From Polyangiaceae bacterium (GTDB lineage Bacteria; Myxococcota_A; Polyangia; Polyangiales; Polyangiaceae): a stretch of DNA of 64,000 nucleotides. The notes under the pieces were generated by a model, which did no database searches, had not been told where the DNA came from, and worked only from the letters and a program-made list of their open reading frames with translations. This document shows, in pieces, positions 57,132 to 64,000 of this stretch (position 1 is its first letter; each line of letters begins with the position of its first letter). A program made the position numbers and the translations under genes. Location of the stretch: assembly GCA_013361525.1 (NCBI GenBank), contig JABFXY010000134.1:23032-87031 (forward strand), in the 5' to 3' direction.

Positions 57132-59507
57132 ATGCGGCGCTTTCTCGTCGTCACCTCGCTCTTCTTCGCTCCTTTTGCAGGCTGCTCTTGTTCCGACACG
57201 GAGCCCGACGGCGGCGGTAACGGCGGTGGCACCGCCGGGTCCCCCGCGAACGGTGGAAACGGCGGCGCCGACGGCGGCGGCGGAAGCACCGGGCAATTCC
57301 AACAAGGCGGCGCCGGGGGCGGTTGCCAGCTCGGCGCTCCCTGCGGCGACGGCGGAGCGACGGCGCAAGGCATCTGCACCGAGGGCGGCGTTTGCTGCGC
57401 GGCCGAACAAGCCTGCGGATCGACGTGCTGCGGCGGCACCGAGGTCTGCTCCTTCGCATCTTGCGTCGAGCCGGGCGTCGAATGCACCGATTCGACCGAG
57501 TGCCCGGACGGTGAATATTGCGAATACTCGCTCGGCGAGCCGGTCGATCCGCCGGACCCCGGGTGCATTGCGGGCGCGCCGCTCACCACCGGACGGTGTT
57601 TGCCGAAGCCGCCGCTTTGCCCAAACGGGACGGAGCCGGACCCCGACAACCCCACTTGTTATGCGACCTGCGAGGTCGTGCCGCCATTCCCGACGTTCAC
57701 GCCGGCATTGAAGTTCTCGTGGGGCGGGCAGCTGGCGTCGCCGTTCTCGACCGACGTGATGATGACACCCGTGGTCTTGTCACTCGACGACGATGATTGC
57801 GACGGGAAGGTGACCGCGCGCGACATTCCCGAAATCATCTTTTCGACGTTCACCAGCGGCGCCTATACGGCCTCCGGCGTTCTACATGCCATCAGCGTGG
57901 TCGAGGGCGCCGTCATCGACAAATGGTCCGCGACGGGCATTCACCCCACCAAGCAGCTCGCGGCGGGCGATTTCGACGGACAGCCGGGCAACGAGGTCGT
58001 CGGCTGCATGGCCGACGGCACCATTCGCGCATTTGCCGGCGACGGCTCGACGTTGTGGACGACCGGCGCGATGAGCTGCTTCATGCCATCCATTGCCGAT
58101 CTCGACGGCGACGGCGCGGTAGAAATCGTCGTCGAGGGCGGGATCCTCGACGGCGCGACAGGGGCGCTCGAGAATTCGTTCTCGGCCGCGCTCGCGAGCT
58201 CCTTCGTCGTGAGCGACGTCGACGGTGACGGTGAGCTCGACGTCGTGACGGGCAGCCAAGTCTTCCATGCCGACGGGACGCTCGTCGTCGACACCGGCGT
58301 CGCGAACGTCAGCTCCTTCTACGCAACCGGCGATTGGAAGAGCCCTTGGCCCGCCGTCGCCGATTTCGATCTCGATGGGTCGCCGGAGGTCGTCGTCGTC
58401 GACAACCTGAATCACCAGCTCCTCGTGTGGAGGGTGAACGCCGCGGCGCCCGGCGGCTTCGAGATCGTGCGCGCGCCCGTCGACATCAATGGGACAATCC
58501 CGCCTAGCGCGTGCGCAGTCGGCTCGTGGGGCAACACCCACGGCGGCGGGCCGCCCACCATTGCAGACTTCACCGGTGACGGCGTCCCCGACGTCGCGAC
58601 CGCGGGCGGCGTGGGTTACGTGGTCTTCGACGGCGCCGACCTCCTGAACCCGAACGCTGGCGGTGCGGAGACCATTCAATGGATCGTCCCCACCGTCGAT
58701 TGCTCCTCGGCCTCCACCGGCAGCACGGTGTTCGACTTCAACGGCGACGGCGTGGCGGAGGTGGTCTACGGCGATCAGCAGCGCATTCGCGTCTACGACG
58801 GTCCGACGGGCGACGTCCTCGCCGAGTTCTGCAACACGACCGCGACGCTCATCGAAAACCCGGTCGTGGCCGACGTCGACAACGACGGTCACGCGGACAT
58901 CGTTGCCGTATCCAATGCGTACGCGGCCGGCAGCCCGACCATTCAATGCAACGACGGCGTCAACAGCGCACAATCCGGGGTCCGCGTGTTCGGCGCCGCC
59001 GACGGCACGTGGGTCCGTACGCGGCGCGTGTGGAATCAACACGCCTATCACGTCACCAACGTGACCGAGGACGGCGCCATCCCCGCGATCGAGGCGCCGA
59101 ATTGGGAGCAGAACGGGCTCAACAACTTCCGCCAGAACAAACAGCCGGGCAGCGAGTTCGGCGCGCCCGATGCGGTGGTGAAGGTCGAGCCCCGATGCAC
59201 TGGCGATTACGCGCTCGTCGCCACCGTTCGCAACCTCGGCGAGGCGGTATTGCCAGCCGGCGTGCCGGTCGCATTCCACCTCGGCGATCCGCCGGGTGAG
59301 GAATTGCTCGGTACGCTGAATACACAGACAGCGCTCTATCCCTTCGAGGCGGAGACGCTGACCCTCGAGATCAGCCCCGCGCTCGGCAACGGCGACGTCG
59401 TCTACGCGGTCGTCGACGAAGGGGGCGTACACCCCGAATGGGCCGAGTGCCGCACCGACAACAATCAATCCGAGGTCGTGTCCGCCGCGTGCGGCGTTCC
59501 TCAATGA
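57132..59507 (+). CDS. FG-GAP/VCBS-repeat lipoprotein with CARDB-like end
   Basis: A 791-residue lipoprotein from the ATG 57132; one at 57120 is possible. Signal ends FFAPFAGCSC. A glycine-rich linker of about 55 residues and a cysteine-rich segment (about 55-160: GVCCAAEQACGSTCCGG) follow. Then at least six calcium-type FG-GAP loops: DLDGDGAVEIVV, DVDGDGELDVVT, DFDLDGSPEVVV, DFTGDGVPDVAT, DFNGDGVAEVVY and DVDNDGHADIVA. The last 100 residues (LVATVRNLGEAVLPAGVPVAF) resemble a CARDB adhesion domain. It looks like an integrin-alpha-type surface adhesin that needs calcium. It is a family typical of large myxobacterial genomes. Confidence 0.9.
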   Translation: MRRFLVVTSLFFAPFAGCSCSDTEPDGGGNGGGTAGSPANGGNGGADGGGGSTGQFQQGGAGGGCQLGAPCGDGGATAQGICTEGGVCCAAEQACGSTCCGGTEVCSFASCVEPGVECTDSTECPDGEYCEYSLGEPVDPPDPGCIAGAPLTTGRCLPKPPLCPNGTEPDPDNPTCYATCEVVPPFPTFTPALKFSWGGQLASPFSTDVMMTPVVLSLDDDDCDGKVTARDIPEIIFSTFTSGAYTASGVLHAISVVEGAVIDKWSATGIHPTKQLAAGDFDGQPGNEVVGCMADGTIRAFAGDGSTLWTTGAMSCFMPSIADLDGDGAVEIVVEGGILDGATGALENSFSAALASSFVVSDVDGDGELDVVTGSQVFHADGTLVVDTGVANVSSFYATGDWKSPWPAVADFDLDGSPEVVVVDNLNHQLLVWRVNAAAPGGFEIVRAPVDINGTIPPSACAVGSWGNTHGGGPPTIADFTGDGVPDVATAGGVGYVVFDGADLLNPNAGGAETIQWIVPTVDCSSASTGSTVFDFNGDGVAEVVYGDQQRIRVYDGPTGDVLAEFCNTTATLIENPVVADVDNDGHADIVAVSNAYAAGSPTIQCNDGVNSAQSGVRVFGAADGTWVRTRRVWNQHAYHVTNVTEDGAIPAIEAPNWEQNGLNNFRQNKQPGSEFGAPDAVVKVEPRCTGDYALVATVRNLGEAVLPAGVPVAFHLGDPPGEELLGTLNTQTALYPFEAETLTLEISPALGNGDVVYAVVDEGGVHPEWAECRTDNNQSEVVSAACGVPQ

Positions 59508-59523
59508 GACGGACGTGAGCGGC

Positions 59524-60597
59524 TCACCCCCGCTCGCGCGCTTTTCGTTTGAGCGCCATTCGATAAACCTTCGCGAAAGGCCGGAACAGGCGGTCGTGCA
59601 GCACCGTCACGAGAAGGTTCTGCCACACGTCCTGAACTTGCGTAACGGCCCTCCGCGCTCCGGCCATCACGCTCTTGGATCCGTGAAGAGCTTCGGAGCG
59701 CTCCACCCGCATCGACGCAATCAGCACCTCGAACGACCGCCGGAGCGCATGCTTGCGGTGGAGCATCTTCTCCACGAGTACTCGGCGCGCGGCCTCGGCA
59801 GCCCCGATGGCCTGGCCATATCGGTCGACCGCGGCAGCGAGCGCGCCGTCCTCGATTCGATGGATCTTCGCGACCTCGCGCCTCAATCCATAAAAGTCGA
59901 GGCGAAGGCGGCGCTTCGCGTAGGCCTCGTAGAGCAGGTTGCGGATCGGTGCGATCGCGACGCCGCGCTTCGTGAACCGCGTGAGCTCCGTGACCTCGAT
60001 GTCGACCATCGAATGGTCCCAATCGATGTTGAGCGGGTGGGACGACGGCCCGACCAGGATGTACTGATCCGCGTGGGTATCGAGGTTCGCGAGGAGCCAC
60101 TCCCACGGGTGTTCGCGCAGCAGCACCTCGCGCTGGAGCAGCGACCAAAGCATCGGATCCGAAGGCAACCGGGATCCCATATGTTCCACGATCGCTTGGA
60201 TCATCCCGTCCACCATTCCCATGCCGGGAACGTCGATTCGACGACGTGCGATCGGGACCGTGGGACGATTGCCCATTGCGCGGACTTCGGCCGCGAGCTC
60301 CTCCGCGGCGATGAGCGTCTTGTCGCTCACCATCTTGAAGAAATAGCGCTGCCCTGACGCGTCTTTCACGATGACCGACGGCTGCGTGCCCGACTCGAAG
60401 CTCGTCGATTCGGGCCGCACCTCGACGCCCGCGAGAGCCGTTCCGCTCGGCAGTCGCCCTAACATCGCAAGCAGCGACGCCTCGTGACGGTCGGCGAATC
60501 GAACGAGATCGAACACTGTCCGCTGTCTACCACGTGGCTTCCAGCGCGGCTGGATCGGGGCCTCGCGAGGATGGATAACGGCGGATCCAGAGAACAC
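59524..60597 (-). CDS. Kinase-fold (HipA/PI3K-like) phosphotransferase-like protein
   Basis: A 357-residue cytosolic protein with pattern similarity to kinases: QRYFFKMVSDKTLIAAEELA (ATP-binding Lys region), then ANLDTHADQYILVGPSSHPL and NIDWDHSMVD, resembling the catalytic HxD/N and metal-binding D loops of HipA and related kinases. After about residue 200 the helical part is basic (TKRGVAIAPIRNLLYEAYAK). I cannot assign a substrate, and there is no HipB-like antitoxin gene beside it. It is convergent with the FG-GAP gene, 16 bases apart. An internal start would lose little. Confidence 0.7.
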   Translation of the reverse strand: MFSGSAVIHPREAPIQPRWKPRGRQRTVFDLVRFADRHEASLLAMLGRLPSGTALAGVEVRPESTSFESGTQPSVIVKDASGQRYFFKMVSDKTLIAAEELAAEVRAMGNRPTVPIARRRIDVPGMGMVDGMIQAIVEHMGSRLPSDPMLWSLLQREVLLREHPWEWLLANLDTHADQYILVGPSSHPLNIDWDHSMVDIEVTELTRFTKRGVAIAPIRNLLYEAYAKRRLRLDFYGLRREVAKIHRIEDGALAAAVDRYGQAIGAAEAARRVLVEKMLHRKHALRRSFEVLIASMRVERSEALHGSKSVMAGARRAVTQVQDVWQNLLVTVLHDRLFRPFAKVYRMALKRKARERG

Positions 60598-60673
60598 GTC
60601 GCATGCGCGTCAAAACGCGGGCGAAAGTGACGTTTCGATGGCGGCACGCTTCCTGCGATGCGGCATCCCAACG

Positions 60674-62281
60674 ATGCGAAAGACCCCCTCCCTCGCACTC
60701 ACCTGCCTGTTTTGCTTATCCTTTGCCGGCTGCATCGGCGGGAGCAACATCCCCGGCGGGCCGGACGACGACGGCGACGACACGGAGCAAACCGACAGCG
60801 TCGACCAATACATCGAGAGCATCGACGACCTCGACGTCGCCCCGGCCCAGGAGAAGACGGAGATCGATTGCGGAGGCGTTTGCCCCGCCGACGAGCAAAC
60901 GGGCGACTTCTATTGCTCGTATACGCGCTACACCGAGACGGCGCAGTTCGAGGAGTTCGTGAGCTTCCAGCCGAACTCGGCGACCCTCTGGCCGGGTGTC
61001 GTCGTGCAGGGCGACGATGCAGAAAATGGTCTTTTGACGCCGGTCGGCGTCGACCTCGCCCCCGTGACCTTCAGCTTGTCGCTCGAGAACATCGCGGCGA
61101 GCCCGGTCGGCGAGATGCCGGATCCGAGCCTGTCGGCCTTCCGTGATGCGCGCAATGCGATCCTCGCGCAGGGTGTTACCGGCGCGACCCCCGCCGCGCT
61201 CGATTTCGAGATTGTTCAAGTCAACAGCGAGTCGCAGCTCTCCGTCGCGCTCGGCGCGAACGTGAATTGGCCCGGTGGCCCGGACATCGCCGCGAGCTTC
61301 TCTTTCGACTCGTCGAGCAAGAAGACCAAGATCCTCGTGAACTTCACGCAGGCCTATTACACGGTCGACGTCGACACGCCGAACTCGCCCTCCGACTTCT
61401 TCGCGGCCGGCACGACGGTCGACGACCTCGAGCCCTGGATGGGCAATGGCAACCCACCCCTTTACGTGCAGTCGATTACCTACGGCCGCCGCGTCATCTT
61501 CTCGGTTCAATCGGACCACAGCGCGAGCGAGATCAAGGCCGCGCTCGAAGCGTCCTACAATGGTGTCGTCGCGAGCGGTGGCGGCAACGTCTCCACCTCG
61601 CACAAGCAGGTCCTCGAGGAGTCGACCATTCGCGCCTTCGTGCTCGGTGGCTCGGGTGAAGACGCGACCGGCGCGATTCAAGGTTTCGACGGGCTCATCG
61701 AGTACATCCAAAAGGGCGGCAGCTACTCGCAAGATTCGCCCGGCGCACCGATCGCCTACAAGCTCGCGTACCTCGACAACGCCGTCACCAAGATGGCATT
61801 CACGACCGATTACGCAGAGCGCAGCTGCGAGAAGAACCTGAGCGACGTGCGCTTCGACCTGACGAACATCAAGAACGTCTCCGGCGGAGACGGCGTCGGT
61901 GACCTCGAGCTCTATGGCCAAATCGTCGTTCGCGTGCCCACCGCATCGAGCCGCGTCGAAGACTGCAATACGGGCGGCGAGCTCGTTTGGCTCTGGCTCA
62001 TGCAGGACGGCAGCCACATCCCCCTGCCCGAGCACGGCACCTACACGCCGAGCTCCCCGGTTTACATCCAGGTCGACGACGTGCCGATCGACGACAACCA
62101 GCGAATCTGCATCATCGCCGATATGTGGGAAGACGACGGCTCGGGCACGGGCGGCGACGATGACTTCGGCATCGCCGGCCTCCTCCTCGAATACGAAGAC
62201 GGCTGGGGCGGCGAACACCACGTCCTCACCCACGGCACGGGGGAGAACAGCCTCGATGTCGGCGTGAAGGTATCGTTGTAG
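60674..62281 (+). CDS. Cholesterol-dependent-cytolysin-like (thiol-activated cytolysin fold) lipoprotein
   Basis: A 535-residue lipoprotein (signal SLALTCLFCLSFAGC). The start ATG is at 60674. Residues about 95-385 follow the CDC pore-forming fold: NSATLWPGVVVQGDDAENG, APVTFSLSLEN, YYTVDVDTPNSPSDFF, PLYVQSITYGRRVIFSV, FVLGGSGEDATGAIQGFDG, LIEYIQKGGSYSQDSPGAPI and YKLAYLDNAV. The tryptophan-rich undecapeptide that lets classical CDCs read cholesterol is missing. The last 145 residues are a different beta-rich domain ending with GVKVSL. CDC-like proteins without it can use other receptors. Membrane attachment by lipidation instead of secretion is unusual. Pore formation itself is inferred. Confidence 0.85.
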   Translation: MRKTPSLALTCLFCLSFAGCIGGSNIPGGPDDDGDDTEQTDSVDQYIESIDDLDVAPAQEKTEIDCGGVCPADEQTGDFYCSYTRYTETAQFEEFVSFQPNSATLWPGVVVQGDDAENGLLTPVGVDLAPVTFSLSLENIAASPVGEMPDPSLSAFRDARNAILAQGVTGATPAALDFEIVQVNSESQLSVALGANVNWPGGPDIAASFSFDSSSKKTKILVNFTQAYYTVDVDTPNSPSDFFAAGTTVDDLEPWMGNGNPPLYVQSITYGRRVIFSVQSDHSASEIKAALEASYNGVVASGGGNVSTSHKQVLEESTIRAFVLGGSGEDATGAIQGFDGLIEYIQKGGSYSQDSPGAPIAYKLAYLDNAVTKMAFTTDYAERSCEKNLSDVRFDLTNIKNVSGGDGVGDLELYGQIVVRVPTASSRVEDCNTGGELVWLWLMQDGSHIPLPEHGTYTPSSPVYIQVDDVPIDDNQRICIIADMWEDDGSGTGGDDDFGIAGLLLEYEDGWGGEHHVLTHGTGENSLDVGVKVSL

Positions 62282-62340
62282 CGGAATAGGGGCGGGCGAG
62301 AGATCGGGATAGGTCTTGGCTGCTATTTCTCCCCCCCCGG

Positions 62341-62363
62341 CCCCCCTCACTGCGTGAGGGGGG
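62341..62363. terminator. Perfect stem-loop between convergent genes
   Basis: CCCCCCTCAC-TGC-GTGAGGGGGG is a perfect 10-bp stem with a 3-base loop, located between the cytolysin-like gene (plus) and the next lipoprotein gene (minus). It should terminate both transcripts. Confidence 0.85.
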
Positions 62364-62378
62364 TGCCTTGTTGAGGGG

Positions 62379-63521
62379 CTATTTCGGCGGTGCCGGGAGC
62401 GACGAGCCTTTCACTTGAACTTCCAAGTGAATGGTTCGTCGCTTCGTGCTTCGAACCACCTTGATCACCGCCGGGTCCGTGCGCTTCTTTCGATTCAACG
62501 CCACCGACACCACGGATGGGCCGACGCGACCGGAAGCCACTTCCCCCGCGTCTCTCGAAGGGGATTTGCCGTCTTTAAGCGGAGCCGTGGCGAACATCGC
62601 CGAGCCCCGTGCTCGCCCCAACTGACAACTTCCGACGACGTCCAGAACACGCGCATCCGTCGCCAAATCGGTACCGAGCGCCGGCGAAGAAAGCCCTTTC
62701 ACGCCCGACGTCGACTCGCAGCTCGACTCCAGATTTGCGAGCGCCGCGACAATCCCCTTCTCGAACGACGCGTGCGCCTTGGTGGCATAAGCCTGGCGCG
62801 CACCGCGTTGCCCATCGGAGCCACCGAGCCGGCAATCACATTGCGGCAATACCACCGTCACGATCGCAACCCCTTGTCGGTTGCCTTTACCGGGTTGGGA
62901 AACCTCCACGTCGACAGCGTCCGGCTGATCGCTGAACGTCGAAGGACTGTCGAATCGCCACGACAGCCCATTTTCGGTCCGCCAAGGCGGCCCGAACAAC
63001 GACTTTTGGCGAATCGACCCATTGAGCGAGGCGAACGCGTCGACCTCCGCCGATTGCGTCCCACCGCCATTGCTGGTGACCGTTGCACATTCGGCCCCGA
63101 CCTCGAGCACCTTGGCGGCACCGACCAGCCAAGTGCCTTGTGCGGGTGACACCTCGAGCTCCGCATCGTTGTGCGAAGCCGCGTATCGCTCGCAGGTCGC
63201 GGCTGCACGTTGAGCAAGCACCTTCAAGGTCGGTCCCGCGGCCCCTACGAACTCTTCGATCGACTTCGCCTCGAGGGCGTGCGCCGGCCACATCGGGACG
63301 GCCGGAGCAGCGGCAGCGGGAGGCGTCGCTGCCGCCTGCGCGACGGGTGGGTTCATCATCATGGGCGGCTGGCCGTAGGGAGCCACTCCCATCGGTTGCG
63401 CCTGATAGTAGTAGCCGCCCATTTGCTGCGGCGGATAAGGCGGCGGCGCGTCCGAGGTCGGCGTGCAGGACGTAGCTAGAAGGACCGGGATCGCGGCGAG
63501 CAAGGACGCGGACGGACGCAT
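62379..63521 (-). CDS. Hypothetical lipoprotein with Pro/Tyr/Met-rich linker
   Basis: A protein of about 380 residues from the ATG 63521; an ATG at 63533 adds four residues. It has a lipoprotein signal (LLAAIPVLLATSC). A low-complexity linker (GGYYYQAQPMGVAPYGQPPM) is followed by a domain from about 95 to 380 with EFVGAAGPTLKVLAQRAAAT, GTWLVGAAKVLEVGAECATV and a cysteine pair in LPQCDCRLGG. No family is recognised. A terminator follows its stop. It may form an operon with the truncated gene upstream (63631-64000). Confidence 0.8.
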   Translation of the reverse strand: MRPSASLLAAIPVLLATSCTPTSDAPPPYPPQQMGGYYYQAQPMGVAPYGQPPMMMNPPVAQAAATPPAAAAPAVPMWPAHALEAKSIEEFVGAAGPTLKVLAQRAAATCERYAASHNDAELEVSPAQGTWLVGAAKVLEVGAECATVTSNGGGTQSAEVDAFASLNGSIRQKSLFGPPWRTENGLSWRFDSPSTFSDQPDAVDVEVSQPGKGNRQGVAIVTVVLPQCDCRLGGSDGQRGARQAYATKAHASFEKGIVAALANLESSCESTSGVKGLSSPALGTDLATDARVLDVVGSCQLGRARGSAMFATAPLKDGKSPSRDAGEVASGRVGPSVVSVALNRKKRTDPAVIKVVRSTKRRTIHLEVQVKGSSLPAPPK

Positions 63522-63630
63522 GGGAAGGTGCATCCTACACGGCGGGGAGGTTTCCTCGTCGTGGGATCGTCGGAGCGCTCAGCGACGCGCGATTCGCCGC
63601 GCAACGCGGCCCGAGACAGCGAGCTACTCG

Positions 63631-64000
63631 TCACGGAAGAACCACCGTCGCTTCCACCGTGGAACAATGCGTCCCGCATCCGAGCATCGTGTCTTTGCAA
63701 TGGTCCATCACGTTGACCGATTGCTCACGGGCCCCGGAGCTGACCTTCAGCGTGCAGTTCTTATCGATGCACCCCAAGTCATACATATGAAAAGCTCCGT
63801 CGGCTGCGGTGACACTCTGGAGCTCTCGCGCCAGGTGCTCGGGACAAGCGAGCGACACGACAGCAGACGGCACTGGCTCCCCCCGTTCATTCACGACATT
63901 TCCACGAATCTCTAGTCCGCCCGAAGGGCGGCCAAGTGACAATGAAGGGGCTGTCCAGACTTCAGCGTTCGGCTCGGCGTTCGGCCCGGCCTTCACTTGC
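63631..64000 (-). CDS. Exported protein with carboxypeptidase-regulatory-like domain (cut by window end)
   Basis: The last 123 or so residues of a protein that continues beyond the window. The visible frame contains LEIRGNVVNERGEPVPSAVV, AADGAFHMYDLGCID and TLKVSSGAREQSVNV, the beta-sandwich pattern of carboxypeptidase-regulatory/CnaB-type domains. Cysteines in DKNC, DHC and GCGTHC suggest disulfides outside the cytosol. A GTG at 63996 is not a credible start given upstream frame continuity. Its function cannot be told from this part. Confidence 0.75.
   Translation of the reverse strand, partial: QVKAGPNAEPNAEVWTAPSLSLGRPSGGLEIRGNVVNERGEPVPSAVVSLACPEHLARELQSVTAADGAFHMYDLGCIDKNCTLKVSSGAREQSVNVMDHCKDTMLGCGTHCSTVEATVVLP

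Overview
This is a high-GC window with long, tightly packed reading frames and frequent 4-base start/stop overlaps. It has many lipoproteins with glycine-rich linkers after the lipobox, a Hanks-type Ser/Thr kinase with an alanine/threonine-rich tail, an adjacent TPR/PEGA-like protein, and a response regulator with a histone H1-like tail. Together these suggest a member of the Myxococcota, most likely the Polyangiales (Sorangium/Labilithrix-like). That assignment is inferred from gene content only. The region is chromosomal and housekeeping-rich. I see no rRNA, tRNA, CRISPR array, prophage or intact insertion sequence.

Layout. 1-4695: the 3' end of fmt, a small HExxH protein, a palindrome-rich gap, an intact aldehyde dehydrogenase coupled to a degenerate one, and a lipoprotein. 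4786-6454: a divergent diadenylate-cyclase-like protein and a stand-alone receiver. 6598-15762 (minus strand): a five-gene operon of coiled-coil membrane protein, MoxR ATPase, DUF58 protein and two large von Willebrand A membrane proteins. 16248-19590 (plus strand): a compact five-gene set of receiver/H1-tail protein, small membrane protein, ExbB-like and ExbD-like proteins, and a DUF4230 protein. 19577-21826 (minus strand): a two-domain lipoprotein and two conserved unknowns. 22078-24445: groES-groEL with a sigma70 promoter, a CIRCE operator, a hairpin-rich leader and a structured element between the two genes.

24518-31192: an ABC-F ATPase, an exported ferritin-like protein, a membrane protein, a TetR/VOC divergent pair and an Asp-box lipoprotein. 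31286-33767: a YqjD/YqjE-type envelope operon. 33915-39317: an acyl-CoA-dehydrogenase-like protein, the TPR/PEGA protein and kinase pair, aat, and a PleD-type diguanylate cyclase. 39391-47904: a lipoprotein, a sigma factor fused to a membrane segment, a MepA-HEAT lipoprotein and two beta-propeller lipoproteins. 48029-52493: pssA, a small unknown, ccsA/hemX, hemA and hemC, linking phospholipid, heme and cytochrome c synthesis. 52633-64000: an orphan peptide-binding lipoprotein, a domesticated-looking Y1/HUH transposase-like protein, a cyanophycinase-like peptidase, an FG-GAP lipoprotein, a kinase-like protein, a cholesterol-dependent-cytolysin-like lipoprotein and two further envelope proteins, the last cut by the window edge.

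The best candidates for new biology are the H1-tailed receiver with its ExbB/ExbD-like operon (16248-19590), the roughly 75-base covarying structured element present twice (16001-16075 and 22660-22732), the cytolysin-fold lipoprotein with a replaced C-terminal domain (60674-62281), the MepA-HEAT fusion (41396-43315), the membrane-tethered sigma factor (40358-41317), and the DAC-domain protein with an altered RHR motif (4786-6066).
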